Assembly (NCBI GenBank): GCA_002316015.1 | Contig: DCCS01000044.1 | Coordinates: 74,895-138,894 of the forward strand | Direction of reading: 5' to 3' | DNA length: 64,000 bases | Source: Prevotellaceae bacterium UBA1075 | GTDB taxonomy: Bacteria; Bacteroidota; Bacteroidia; Bacteroidales; Bacteroidaceae | Shown: in pieces, positions 34,274-47,103 of the stretch | How the letters are laid out: each line of letters begins with the position of its first letter | How positions within the stretch are numbered: the first letter of the stretch is position 1 | Notes under the pieces: model-generated | Seen by the model: the letters and a program-made list of their open reading frames with translations, nothing else | The model's database searches: none | Told to the model about the DNA's origin: nothing | Program-made: the position numbers and the translations under genes

Positions 34274-36146
34274 GGACTCCGAGGAACTGTACAACATAAA
34301 GGGATGGGGCGTAAACTACTTTGGCATCAACGACAAGGGACATGTGTATGTGACACCCAAGAAGAACAGCGTGCAGGTTGACCTCAAGGATGTGGTTGAC
34401 CTGCTGGCTGCCCGCCACGTCACCGCCCCGGTGATTCTGCGCTTCCCCGACATCCTGGACAACCGCATCGAGAAGACCGACGAGTGCTTCCGCAAGGCCG
34501 AGAAAGAATACGAGTACAAGGGCGAGCACTTCATCATCTTCCCCATCAAAGTCAACCAGATGCGGCCTGTCGTAGAGGAAATCATCAGCCACGGGAAACG
34601 CTACAACATAGGACTTGAGGCCGGCTCCAAGCCAGAGCTTCACGCTGTGCTGGCCACCAACATGGACAGCGACAGCCTCATCATCTGCAACGGGCACAAA
34701 GACCAGAACTACATCGAACTGGCACTGCTGGCACAGAAGATGGGCAAACGCGTGTTCCTGGTGGTGGAGAAACTGCCCGAGCTGGCCATCATCGCCGAGA
34801 CCGCCAACCGCCTGGGAGTAAAGCCCAACCTGGGCATACGCATCAAGCTGGCCAGCAACGGGTCGGGCAAATGGAGCGAAAGCGGCGGCGACGCCAGCAA
34901 GTTCGGGCTCAACTCGTCAGAACTGCTCATGGCGCTCGAGCTGCTTGACAAGATGGGACTGCGCGACTGTCTGAAGCTCATACACTTCCACATAGGGTCT
35001 CAAATCAACAAGATACGCCGCATCAGCACCGCCCTGCGCGAGATTGCCCAGTATTACGTGCAACTGCGTGCCATGGGCTTCGGCATCGACTTCGTCGACT
35101 GCGGGGGCGGGCTTGGCGTCGACTACGACGGCACACGCAGCAGCAACAGCGAGAGCAGCGTGAACTACAGCATACAGGAATATGTGAACGACTGCGTATA
35201 TACGCTGGCCGAGGCATCCGACAAGAACAACATCCCGCACCCGAACATCATCACCGAGGGCGGACGATCACTCACCGCACACCACAGCGTGCTCATCATT
35301 GACGTGCTCGAGAGCGTGAGCGCGCCACAGATGCCCGAAGACTTCCAGCCAGGCAAGGACGACCACCAACTGGTGCACGACCTCACCGAGATATGGGACA
35401 AACTCTCGCAGCGGTCGCTGCTCGAGGACTGGCATGATGCCGAGGACATACGCGAGGAGGCACTCGACCTGTTCCGCCACGGAATCATAGACCTGAAGAC
35501 ACGCGCGCAGATAGAGTCGCTTTACTGGGCCATAAGCCACGAGGTGGCCGAGCTGGCGCACCACCAGAAGCATGTGCCCGATGAGCTTCGCAAACTGGAC
35601 AAGCAGATGGCCGACAAATACTTCTGCAACTTCAGCCTCTTCCAGAGCATGCCCGACTCCTGGGGAATTGACCAGCTCTTCCCCATCATGCCCATCGCAC
35701 GGCTCACCGAGCGGCCCACACGCAGCGCGACCCTACAGGACATCACCTGTGACAGCGACGGGAAAATCACAGCCTATGTGAACGCGGGCCAGCAGACCAA
35801 CTACATCCCCCTGCACCCTGTCGGGCTCAACGAGCACTATTACATAGGAGTGTTCCTGGTGGGAGCCTACCAGGAGATTCTGGGCAACATGCACAACCTC
35901 TTCGGCGACACCAATGCCGTGCACATCTCGGTGGACGAGAACGGCTACAGCATCGAACAGGTCATCGACGGAGAGACCGTGGCCGATGTGCTCGAATATG
36001 TACAGTACAGCCCCAAGAAACTGGTGCGCCGCCTGGAGATATGGGTCAGCAAGGCCATCAAGGACGGCAAGATCACAGAAACCGAAGGCAAGGAGTTCAT
36101 CAACAACTACCGCGCGGGGCTCTACGGATACACCTATCTGGAATAG
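34254..36146 (+). CDS. speA: Biosynthetic arginine decarboxylase
   Basis: 630-residue PLP enzyme converting arginine to agmatine for polyamine synthesis. The PLP lysine is K99 in FPIKVNQ. Other blocks are GLEAGSKPELHAVLA, LGIRIKLASNGSGKW, HIGSQINKIRRI, VDCGGGLGVDYDGT and the C-terminal GVFLVGAYQEILGNMHNLFG. The length is that of SpeA rather than the smaller pyruvoyl type. It overlaps the aroK 3' end, so it is probably cotranscribed from the topA promoter. argB, also of arginine metabolism, follows 139 bp later. Confidence 0.96.
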   Translation: MKKWRIEDSEELYNIKGWGVNYFGINDKGHVYVTPKKNSVQVDLKDVVDLLAARHVTAPVILRFPDILDNRIEKTDECFRKAEKEYEYKGEHFIIFPIKVNQMRPVVEEIISHGKRYNIGLEAGSKPELHAVLATNMDSDSLIICNGHKDQNYIELALLAQKMGKRVFLVVEKLPELAIIAETANRLGVKPNLGIRIKLASNGSGKWSESGGDASKFGLNSSELLMALELLDKMGLRDCLKLIHFHIGSQINKIRRISTALREIAQYYVQLRAMGFGIDFVDCGGGLGVDYDGTRSSNSESSVNYSIQEYVNDCVYTLAEASDKNNIPHPNIITEGGRSLTAHHSVLIIDVLESVSAPQMPEDFQPGKDDHQLVHDLTEIWDKLSQRSLLEDWHDAEDIREEALDLFRHGIIDLKTRAQIESLYWAISHEVAELAHHQKHVPDELRKLDKQMADKYFCNFSLFQSMPDSWGIDQLFPIMPIARLTERPTRSATLQDITCDSDGKITAYVNAGQQTNYIPLHPVGLNEHYYIGVFLVGAYQEILGNMHNLFGDTNAVHISVDENGYSIEQVIDGETVADVLEYVQYSPKKLVRRLEIWVSKAIKDGKITETEGKEFINNYRAGLYGYTYLE

Positions 36147-36285
36147 GGGTGGGAGGCTTCCGCAGCCTTGCGGCCGCACAGCCCGTGCCCCTCGCGGAGA
36201 CCGGCATGCGCACCGGAGCACACTACGGCCAAGCCGCAAACCCGCACAAGCACAGCAACAGCAACACAAAACACACACGAAGGGA

Positions 36286-37089
36286 ATGGAACACATCAAC
36301 GTCATCAAGGTAGGCGGAGCCGTGGTGGAGAATCCCGCGTCACTCGCCGGCCTGCTTGACCGCTTCGCACAGATGCCGGGAGCCAAGGTGCTGGTGCACG
36401 GCGGCGGGCGGGCGGCCACACGCATAGCGGAGTCACTGGGCATCAAGAGCCGCATGGTGGGCGGACGCAGGGTGACGGACGAGAGGATGCTGCAGGTGGT
36501 GACCATGGTGTATGGCGGCCTGGTGAACAAGAATGTGGTGGCCGCCCTGCAGCAGAGAGGCGTCAACGCCGTGGGGCTCACAGGCGCCGACATGAACGTG
36601 ATGCTGAGCCACAGGCGCGCCCCCAAGGAGACACGGATGGACGACGGAAGCACACAGACCGTGGATTTCGGCTTCGTGGGCGACATCGACCGGGTGGACG
36701 GGGGCAGGCTCGCCTCGCTTGCCGCCGAAGGGCTTGTGCCCGTGATGGCACCCCTCACCCACGACGGCCAGGGTCATCTGCTCAACACAAACGCCGACAC
36801 CATCGCCAGCCAGGTGGCCTGCGCGCTCACCCCATACTACCGGGTCACGCTCACCTTCTGCTTCGAGAAAAAGGGCGTGCTCGCAAACCCCGACGATGAC
36901 AACAGCGTCATCAGCCACATCAGCCGGCAGGAGTTCCACCGCCTGGTGAGCGAGGGAGTCATCGCGGGCGGCATGCGCCCCAAACTGGAGAACTCCCTCG
37001 AGGCCATCCACCGGGGCGTGAGCCAGGTGATAATCACCAGTGCCGATGACCCCGAAGGCAAGCGAGGAACCACCATTAAGGAATTTTAA
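36286..37089 (+). CDS. argB: Acetylglutamate kinase
   Basis: 267-residue amino acid kinase of arginine biosynthesis. The N-terminus reads INVIKVGGAVVEN. Further blocks are LVHGGGRAATRIA, GGRRVTDERMLQVV, GLTGADMNV, NTNADTIASQVA and GVIAGGMRPKLENSLEA near the C-terminus. The ATG at 36286 gives the canonical start; the longer frame upstream lies within speA. No -7 box is clear in the 139-bp leader, which is rich in ACA/GCA. It is followed by a hairpin and the sigma factor gene. Confidence 0.94.
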   Translation: MEHINVIKVGGAVVENPASLAGLLDRFAQMPGAKVLVHGGGRAATRIAESLGIKSRMVGGRRVTDERMLQVVTMVYGGLVNKNVVAALQQRGVNAVGLTGADMNVMLSHRRAPKETRMDDGSTQTVDFGFVGDIDRVDGGRLASLAAEGLVPVMAPLTHDGQGHLLNTNADTIASQVACALTPYYRVTLTFCFEKKGVLANPDDDNSVISHISRQEFHRLVSEGVIAGGMRPKLENSLEAIHRGVSQVIITSADDPEGKRGTTIKEF

Positions 37090-37092
37090 CGC

Positions 37093-37121
37093 ACCAGGGC
37101 TGTAACTTCTGCAGCCCTGGT
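37093..37121 (+). terminator. Hairpin after argB, possible weak terminator
   Basis: A 10-bp stem (ACCAGGGCTG at 37093-37102 and CAGCCCTGGT at 37112-37121) is followed by TCGTTTA, a poor T-tract. It lies 22 bp before the sigma factor ATG, so it may reduce read-through rather than stop it. Confidence 0.5.
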
Positions 37122-37143
37122 TCGTTTACATATATAGAGAGCC

Positions 37144-37650
37144 ATGGTGAATATCCTCTTCCAGAAAGATGTGCTGCCACTCAAGGACAGGTTCTACCGG
37201 CTGGCGTTGCGCGTCACACTCAACCAGGCCGAGGCCGAGGACGTGGTGCAGGAGACACTCGTCAGGATATGGCAGGCCAGGGACAGGCTCGAGGACACCG
37301 CCGCCATACAGGCCTTCGGCTACACCGTGTGCCGCCGCCTCGCGCTTGACTGCGCCGGAAAGGCAGGGCGCGGCAACATCACGCTCGACATCGACAGGCA
37401 CGACACTGCAGCCGTGCCACCGACTGACCAGATGGACAGGCGGGAGCGGCTGGCACTCATAAGAAGGCTGATGGACAACCTGCCCGAAGTGCAGCGCAGC
37501 ATCATGGAACTGCGGGACATCGAGGGAAAGAGTTACCAGGAGATAGCAGACATCCTGCAACTGACCGAGTCGCAAGTGAAGGTGTACCTACACCGAGCCC
37601 GTGCCAAGGTCAAGGCACAGGTCGAACAAACAGAAAGATATGGACTATAA
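37144..37650 (+). CDS. ECF-type RNA polymerase sigma factor
   Basis: 168-residue sigma-70 family protein with only regions 2 and 4. Region 2 holds FYRLALRVTLNQAEAEDVVQ followed by ETLVRIW. Region 4 is MDNLPEVQRSIMELRDIEGK followed by the helix-turn-helix SYQEIADILQLTESQVKVYL. The regulon cannot be predicted. It overlaps the next gene by 11 bp, which is the usual arrangement for a sigma factor and its membrane anti-sigma partner. Confidence 0.92.
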   Translation: MVNILFQKDVLPLKDRFYRLALRVTLNQAEAEDVVQETLVRIWQARDRLEDTAAIQAFGYTVCRRLALDCAGKAGRGNITLDIDRHDTAAVPPTDQMDRRERLALIRRLMDNLPEVQRSIMELRDIEGKSYQEIADILQLTESQVKVYLHRARAKVKAQVEQTERYGL

Positions 37651-38131
37651 ATACATAGAACAACTGCTGGAACGCTACTGGGCGTGCGAGACCACACTGG
37701 AGGAGGAGCAGATATTGCGCACCTTCTTCCAGCAGGAACACCTGCCCAGCCACCTGGACGCCTACAGGGACATCTTCGTCCTGCAGGCCGAGCAGACCGA
37801 GCCTCACCTCCCCGCCGCTTTCGACAGCCGCGTGCTGGAGCGCATAGGCGATGGGAAGCAGGCAGCAGGCGAGTTCCACGCCCGCCGCATCACACTGCGC
37901 CGCCGCCTGAGGCCGCTCTACCAGGCCGCCGGGCTGGTGGCGCTGCTGCTCACCATAGGCACAGCCGCGCAGCACAGCATGGTGAGGGACGACAGCCACG
38001 CGCAGCCGGCCTATGCCGCTACCGAGAAGGCCGACAGCCAGGAGAACGCCTACAAGGCCATCCCCAACCAGCAGTCGGCCTCGCTGCAGAGTGCCGACAC
38101 ACCGCCCGACACGCTGGAGCAGGCGCGGTAA
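37640..38131 (+). CDS. Probable anti-sigma factor, single-pass membrane protein
   Basis: 163-residue protein. The N-terminal cytoplasmic part MDYKYIEQLLERYWACETTL then EEEQILRTFF is a pattern widespread downstream of ECF sigma genes in Bacteroidales. It is sometimes mislabelled as pyruvate ferredoxin oxidoreductase, for which there is no sequence support. One membrane segment follows (AAGLVALLLTIGTAAQ at about 105-120), then a short, polar periplasmic tail. No zinc-binding HxxxCxxC motif is seen. The role is inferred from the overlap with the sigma gene and the topology. Confidence 0.72.
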   Translation: MDYKYIEQLLERYWACETTLEEEQILRTFFQQEHLPSHLDAYRDIFVLQAEQTEPHLPAAFDSRVLERIGDGKQAAGEFHARRITLRRRLRPLYQAAGLVALLLTIGTAAQHSMVRDDSHAQPAYAATEKADSQENAYKAIPNQQSASLQSADTPPDTLEQAR

Positions 38132-38310
38132 GGACACAGAATCATTTCTATTGCTTTTCTATATTAAAACAACTTAATGTTTACACGATTGTCCTGGCAC
38201 CGGGAAGACAGCGGCCTGCAGACGGAGAAGCCACACACGACAGGCACACCCACAGGAAGCAACCATCACGCTGGGAAGCGCGACAGTCACACTCAACACG
38301 CGGGGACATG

Positions 38311-38350
38311 ACGCAAGATGAGCGGCCGGGAGGCCGCTCATCTTGCGTTT
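38311..38350 (+). terminator. Intrinsic terminator after the sigma/anti-sigma pair
   Basis: A 17-bp perfect stem (38311-38327 and 38332-38348) with a 4-nt loop is followed by TTA. The T-tract is short but the stem is very strong. Confidence 0.75.
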
Positions 38351-38392
38351 ATGCCCCCACCCCCCTACCGTCCAGCCCCAGGCCGGACGGTG

Positions 38393-38480
38393 AACGCACC
38401 CGCATGCATGTGCCAACGCACCCGCATGCGTGTGCCAACGCGGCCGCATGCGAGTGCCAACGCACCCGCATGCGATGACC
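38393..38480. repeat. 22-bp tandem repeat, four units (array 4)
   Basis: AACG occurs at 38393, 38415, 38437 and 38459, each 22 bp apart. The core is TGCCAACGCACCCGCATGC, with small changes in the third unit (CGGCCGCATGC). The TGCCAACGCACC core is identical to that of the array at the right window edge. Confidence 0.75.
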
Positions 38481-38497
38481 ATACCTTCTTGGGCTGA

Positions 38498-42943
<4,446 letters not shown>

Positions 42944-42949
42944 GGGGAG

Positions 42950-43043
42950 TGAGGATTGGAGGTTATTGGGTTTTGAGGTTTTAAGGTTATCGGGTCAGGA
43001 GGTTGGGAGGTTATGAGGTCATCAGGCCATGAGGTTATGAGGG
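42950..43043. repeat. Degenerate GAGGTTAT-type short repeats after lacZ
   Basis: About ten imperfect copies of an 8-11 nt G/T-rich word (GAGGTTAT, GAGGTTTT, AAGGTTAT, GAGGTTGG, GAGGTCAT) in tandem on the plus strand. The complement reads as ATAACCTC repeats. Confidence 0.6.
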
Positions 43044-43129
43044 AGCCGGGGCTACGGCATTCTTGACCTTGTCCTGTGGCCTGCCTCTTATCCACAAGCC
43101 TCCACCTGGCCTGCTTACATATTATTGTT

Positions 43130-43155
43130 GTCCCGCCCGCACTTGCGGGCGGGAC
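43130..43155 (+). promoter_or_regulatory. Hairpin just upstream of the hydrolase start
   Basis: An 11-bp perfect GC-rich stem (GTCCCGCCCGC at 43130-43140 and GCGGGCGGGAC at 43145-43155) with loop ACTT, ending 15 nt before the ATG at 43171. There is no T-tract on either strand, so it is not a classic terminator. It could affect translation initiation or mRNA stability. Confidence 0.5.
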
Positions 43156-43170
43156 ACCCACTCATCCACT

Positions 43171-44004
43171 ATGAGACACCCATTCATCACGCTGCTCATG
43201 CTCGTGCTGCTGCCCACGGGCATGCACGCCGTGCACATCCCCGTCACCATCCAGGGCGACCACGGCCACCTCGCGGCCGTGATACAGAAGCCCGGAAACT
43301 CACCGCACAGGCGCATCCCGCTGGTCATCATCTGCCACGGGTTCACGGCCGACAAGGAGGGCACCCTGCTGCGCGTGCTGGCCGACAGCCTGGAGGCACA
43401 CGGGATAGCGTCGCTGCGTTTCGACTTCAACGGGCACGGGCAGAGCGGGGGACGATTTGAGGACATGACCGTGCCTGGAGAGATAGAGGATGCCAGGCGG
43501 GTGGTGGCCTATGCCCACAGCCTGCCCTGGGTGGGCAGGGTGTTCATGGCCGGGCACTCACAGGGTGGTGTGGTGACGGCCATGGCCTCGGCCATGCTGG
43601 GCAGGAGGCAGGTGGCCGCGCGCATCCTGCTGGCTCCGGCGGCCGTGCTCAGGGACGATGCCCTGCGGGGCAGCACCTTCGGGGCACAATATGACCCGCA
43701 AGACCCGCCCGAGACGGTGACCCTGTGGGGAGGGCGCAGGCTGGGAGGCGAGTTCATACGCACGGCCGTGTCGCTTCCCATATACGAGACTGCGCGCCTA
43801 TACCGCGCACCCCAACTGGTCATCCACGGTGAGCGTGACCGCATCGTGCCTTACACCTACGGCGAGCGGTTCCACGAGGAGTGCCGCAGGAGCCGCCTTG
43901 TGCTCTTGCCCCAGGCCGACCACGGCTTCAGCGGCCTGGAACCACAGGTGGCCAGGCTGTGCGTGGAGTTTGTGCGCCAACACGCTTTCGGGAAGGGAAG
44001 ATAG
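43171..44004 (+). CDS. Secreted alpha/beta hydrolase (esterase-like)
   Basis: 277-residue serine hydrolase with a signal peptide (FITLLMLVLLPTGMHA). The oxyanion region is IICHGFTADKEGTLLRVLA. The nucleophile Ser130 is in AGHSQGG, with the acidic residue in HGERDRIVPYTYG and the His in QADHGFSG. The pattern is close to feruloyl or acetyl esterase-like hydrolases of Bacteroidetes. Its position after a secreted beta-galactosidase suggests deacylation of a polysaccharide, but this is inference. A hairpin lies directly before the start. Confidence 0.88.
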   Translation: MRHPFITLLMLVLLPTGMHAVHIPVTIQGDHGHLAAVIQKPGNSPHRRIPLVIICHGFTADKEGTLLRVLADSLEAHGIASLRFDFNGHGQSGGRFEDMTVPGEIEDARRVVAYAHSLPWVGRVFMAGHSQGGVVTAMASAMLGRRQVAARILLAPAAVLRDDALRGSTFGAQYDPQDPPETVTLWGGRRLGGEFIRTAVSLPIYETARLYRAPQLVIHGERDRIVPYTYGERFHEECRRSRLVLLPQADHGFSGLEPQVARLCVEFVRQHAFGKGR

Positions 44005-44027
44005 GGGGCGGGAAAGAAAAAACGCCG

Positions 44028-44035
44028 TAACTTTG
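44028..44035 (+). promoter_or_regulatory. -7 box (TAACTTTG) for azlCD
   Basis: Plus-strand TAACTTTG, predicted start near 44039, leaving a leader of about 7 nt to the ATG at 44046. Confidence 0.6.
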
Positions 44036-44045
44036 CATCCTGGAC

Positions 44046-44744
44046 ATGGGTACAAGGCAGACAGCCCTCAGGGCAGCATTCCGCCACTCACTGCCCATCA
44101 TGGCAGGGTATGGCTTCCTGGGATTCACGTACGGGGTGTATATGCACACACTGGGCTTCTCCTTTCTCTACCCCATGCTGCTGGCTGTCACCGTATACGC
44201 GGGCAGTGTGGAGTTCCTGCTTGGCAACATGCTGCTGGGGGCGTTCCATCCCCTGCAGACGTTTCTCATGGTGCTGATGGTCAACGCGCGCCATCTGTTC
44301 TACGGCCTCTCACTGCTTGACCGCTACCATGGGCTGGGCTGGAAGAAGTTCTTCCTCATCTTTGGTCTCTCCGACGAGACCTTCGCCCTCACCAGCAGCC
44401 TGCGCGCGCCCGAAGGAACCGACCGCGGATGGTTCCTGCTGTGGCTCACCTGGCTCAACGAGACCTACTGGGTGGCTGGCGCCACACTGGGCGGACTGGC
44501 AGGTGGGCTGCTGCACATCGACCTGCACGGCATGGAGTTCGTGCTCACGGCCATGTTCACCGCCATCTTTGCCGACAACTGGCTCAGGGAACGCAGCCAT
44601 GCGGCATCCCTGCTGGGCCTCGCGTCCAGCATCCTGTGCCTGGTGGCCTTCGGCCCCGGCCACTTCATTGTCCCCAGCATGATACTTATCCTGCTGTCGC
44701 TGTTGGCATTGCGCAAACGTATGGAGAAGGGAGGCGCGGCATGA
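44046..44744 (+). CDS. azlC: AzlC family amino-acid exporter subunit
   Basis: 232-residue membrane protein of the AzlC family, the large subunit of branched-chain or other amino-acid efflux pumps (AzlCD, YgaZH). Motifs include LPIMAGYGFLGFTYGVYMH, YAGSVEFLLGNML, NARHLFYGLSLLDRY, FGLSDETFAL and WLNETYWVAGATLGG. Hydrophobic segments number about five to six. The start overlap with azlD (ATGA) shows coupling. It has its own promoter with a very short leader. Confidence 0.93.
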   Translation: MGTRQTALRAAFRHSLPIMAGYGFLGFTYGVYMHTLGFSFLYPMLLAVTVYAGSVEFLLGNMLLGAFHPLQTFLMVLMVNARHLFYGLSLLDRYHGLGWKKFFLIFGLSDETFALTSSLRAPEGTDRGWFLLWLTWLNETYWVAGATLGGLAGGLLHIDLHGMEFVLTAMFTAIFADNWLRERSHAASLLGLASSILCLVAFGPGHFIVPSMILILLSLLALRKRMEKGGAA

Positions 44745-45103
44745 GCCACACACCCTCCATGAGTCTCCTGTGCCAGGTGCTGCTGGTGCTCTGCGCCATG
44801 GCTGCCACCATGGTCACACGCTTCCTGCCCTTTCTGCTCTTCCGCCCGGGAAGGGCCACACCGCGCACCGTCACCTTCCTGGGACACGTGCTCCCCGCCG
44901 CAGTCTTTGCCATGCTGGTCATCTACTGCCTGCGTAGCGTCGATTTCTCGCGTCTGCCGGTGCCTGGCTTCTGGCGGAGTGATGCTTTCGCACAACTGGT
45001 GTCTGTGCTGGTGACGGCGCTCATCCACGCATGGAGGAGAAACATGATGTGGTCGATAGCCGGCGGCACCCTGGGCTACATGACGCTCATCAGGGTACTA
45101 TGA
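44741..45103 (+). CDS. azlD: AzlD family amino-acid exporter subunit
   Basis: 120-residue small membrane subunit paired with AzlC. It contains AATMVTRFLPFLLF and FLGHVLPAAVFAMLVIYCLR, then LVSVLVTALIHAWRRNMMWS and a final hydrophobic segment, a standard AzlD layout. The start ATG overlaps the azlC stop. It ends 8 bp before the 3' end of the convergent VanX-like gene. Confidence 0.92.
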   Translation: MSHTPSMSLLCQVLLVLCAMAATMVTRFLPFLLFRPGRATPRTVTFLGHVLPAAVFAMLVIYCLRSVDFSRLPVPGFWRSDAFAQLVSVLVTALIHAWRRNMMWSIAGGTLGYMTLIRVL

Positions 45104-45111
45104 CACCCGGC

Positions 45112-45852
45112 TCACCTGATCACCCTATATTGCCGCCTGGCCTGGGCGCGCGTGATGAGGTTGAAGTGCCACCACTCCGTGCGCAGCGGGGTGAAGCCGG
45201 CCTCGCGCATCACCGAGCGCAGCAACTGTCGGTTGCGCTGGGCCTCGCGGCTGATGATGCCACGGCGCACCAGTTCGCCTTCCTGGTCGATGTGCGCCTC
45301 GCGCCCCAGATGGTCTACCTTGGTGCCCATGTCCAGCGTGTCGCCCGTCTGCGCGTCACACAGCGTGATGTCCACCGCCATGCCATAGTTGTGCAGCCCG
45401 CCGCCATTGCGCGGATTGCTCACATAGTTCTGCTGGGGTGTCCCAGCCACCACGCGCCACATCTGCGCCTGCACCGACATGGGGCGGGCGGCATCGTAAA
45501 CCTTCAGACTGAGGTCGGGCCTGCGCGCCTTGAGCAACCGCTGGGCCAGGCACAGAGCCCTGGCGGCACGGGGGTGCAGGAGCGCCTCGCGCAGGTCGGC
45601 ATAGAGCACGCGCCCCGTGAAGTTGTCGGCCCGGGCATACATCAGACTCACCTGTATGGTGCTGTCCAGGGTGGTGATGTCCACCATTCCCTGCCGTTCC
45701 ATACTTAGGGCCGTGGCGCTCTTCCGTGCCCTCAGCGCGAGAGGCGGCATGAGCAAAAGGGCGGCAAGGCAAACCCTGCACACACCCTGGGGCACACGCC
45801 CACGCCATTTCGCGTCACTTGCCATAATCTTTGACCGCTTGGTGACTGTCAT
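45112..45852 (-). CDS. VanX/DdpX-like D-Ala-D-Ala dipeptidase (M15D)
   Basis: 246-residue zinc peptidase. The zinc-binding His and Asp are in GGLHNYGMAVDITL, and the catalytic Glu with the last His ligand is in TEWWHFN. KVYDAARPMSVQ holds the conserved Arg. An N-terminal hydrophobic stretch (VCLAALLLMPPLALRA) suggests export, so it likely cleaves cell-wall-derived dipeptides in the periplasm rather than giving vancomycin resistance. The ATG at 45852 overlaps the asparaginase stop as ATGA. There is no vanH or vanA nearby. Confidence 0.9.
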   Translation of the reverse strand: MTVTKRSKIMASDAKWRGRVPQGVCRVCLAALLLMPPLALRARKSATALSMERQGMVDITTLDSTIQVSLMYARADNFTGRVLYADLREALLHPRAARALCLAQRLLKARRPDLSLKVYDAARPMSVQAQMWRVVAGTPQQNYVSNPRNGGGLHNYGMAVDITLCDAQTGDTLDMGTKVDHLGREAHIDQEGELVRRGIISREAQRNRQLLRSVMREAGFTPLRTEWWHFNLITRAQARRQYRVIR

Positions 45853-46916
45853 CCAGCGTACTCCTCCGCGCACTTCCGGGGCACGCTCACCTCGCCACAG
45901 AGCGACTTGCCCATGAGCGCACGCACCATCTCGGCGTCATCATACAGGCCATTCAGGTGCATGAGCTTGGTCACGGCGGCCTCTACCGTGCTGTCATACC
46001 CACTCACCACGCCCGCCTCCTGCAACTGCATGCCGGGCGCGTACAGTCCCATCTCCACGCAGCCCGTCTCACACTGGCTGATATTGACGATGGTCACGCC
46101 ATGGTCCGAAGCGTTACGCAACAACTTGAGTATCCATGGATTCTGTGGAGCGTTGCCCGACCCGAAGCTCCGTATGACAATGCCCTTGAGTTCTGGCGCG
46201 CCGAGCACATGCTTCACGATGTGCTCCTGGATGCCGGGGAAGAGCGAGAAGACCACCACATCGGGGTTCATCTCCGTGTGCACCGCAAGCGGCAGATGGC
46301 GGTCGGGCTGCAGGATATGGTGGCTGCGGAAGGTGAAGGACACTCCCGCGTCGCACAGGTGGGGGTAGTTGAAGGACTCGAAGGCGTTGAAGCCACCGGC
46401 GTTCTGCTTTGTCGCGCGGTTCCCGCGAAGCAGATGCCCGTTGAAATAGATGCACACTTCGGGCACACGCGCGAAGCCGTCCTCATCGCAGGAAGCGGCC
46501 AGTTCAATGCTCGTGAGCAGGTTCTCCTTGGCGTCGGTGCGCGGCTGCCCGATGGGCAACTGGCTTCCCGTGAGGATGACAGGCTTGGTGAGGTTCCCCA
46601 GGATGAAACTCAATGCCGATGAGGTATAGGCCATCGTGTCAGTCCCATGCAGGATGACAAAACCGTCATAGGCATTGTAGCGGTCGGCCACGATGCGTGC
46701 CAGACGCGCCCAGTGCCCCGGACTCATATTGCTGGAGTCCAGGGGATGCGGCAGCGAATAAGTGTCAACCTCGGTGTTGAGCGACCTGAGTTCATACAGA
46801 TTGTCCATCAGATGGCGGAAGTCAAGCGGCTCCAGCACACCCGTCCGCGTGTTGCGGCCCATGCCGATGGTGCCCCCGGTATAGATGAGCAGCACCTTGC
46901 GCAGTCCGTGCGCCAT
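45849..46916 (-). CDS. ansA: Type I L-asparaginase
   Basis: Hydrolyses asparagine to aspartate. The two catalytic Thr motifs are KVLLIYTGGTIGM and FVILHGTDTMAYT, with ILTGSQLPIGQPRTDAKENL behind them. There is no signal peptide, so it is cytoplasmic. Two starts are possible. The ATG at 46916 (MAHGLRK) gives the canonical N-terminus and a leader of about 43 nt from the -7 box at 46963. The ATG at 46958 would make the mRNA leaderless and add 14 residues. I prefer 46916. It is translationally coupled to the VanX-like gene downstream. Confidence 0.93.
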   Translation of the reverse strand: MAHGLRKVLLIYTGGTIGMGRNTRTGVLEPLDFRHLMDNLYELRSLNTEVDTYSLPHPLDSSNMSPGHWARLARIVADRYNAYDGFVILHGTDTMAYTSSALSFILGNLTKPVILTGSQLPIGQPRTDAKENLLTSIELAASCDEDGFARVPEVCIYFNGHLLRGNRATKQNAGGFNAFESFNYPHLCDAGVSFTFRSHHILQPDRHLPLAVHTEMNPDVVVFSLFPGIQEHIVKHVLGAPELKGIVIRSFGSGNAPQNPWILKLLRNASDHGVTIVNISQCETGCVEMGLYAPGMQLQEAGVVSGYDSTVEAAVTKLMHLNGLYDDAEMVRALMGKSLCGEVSVPRKCAEEYAG

Positions 46917-46962
46917 GCCTCCCTCCAGGGTGTTGTAAATGTGCGATGTCCCTGTCATGCTG

Positions 46963-46970
46963 CAAATTTA
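46963..46970 (-). promoter_or_regulatory. -7 box (TAAATTTG) for ansA
   Basis: Minus-strand TAAATTTG, predicted start near 46959, directly at the upstream candidate ATG. Confidence 0.6.
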
Positions 46971-47103
46971 CCCATTTTTGCCGAATGCCTGAGTCTCACG
47001 CACCAGGTATTTGCCTCCTGGACCGCCGGCGCGAAGGGGCGGGAAGACCCTTGCCCCGCCTTTTGCAACCTGGTTGCACCACAATACAGCGACCTTTGCA
47101 CGG

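Noticed and set aside
38393..38480. Possible CRISPR array
   Set aside because: Units are directly adjacent with no unique spacers, and no cas gene is nearby.
45112..45852. Vancomycin resistance determinant (vanX)
   Set aside because: No vanH, vanA or regulators are nearby, and it has an export signal and sits in an asparaginase operon; a housekeeping dipeptidase is more likely.
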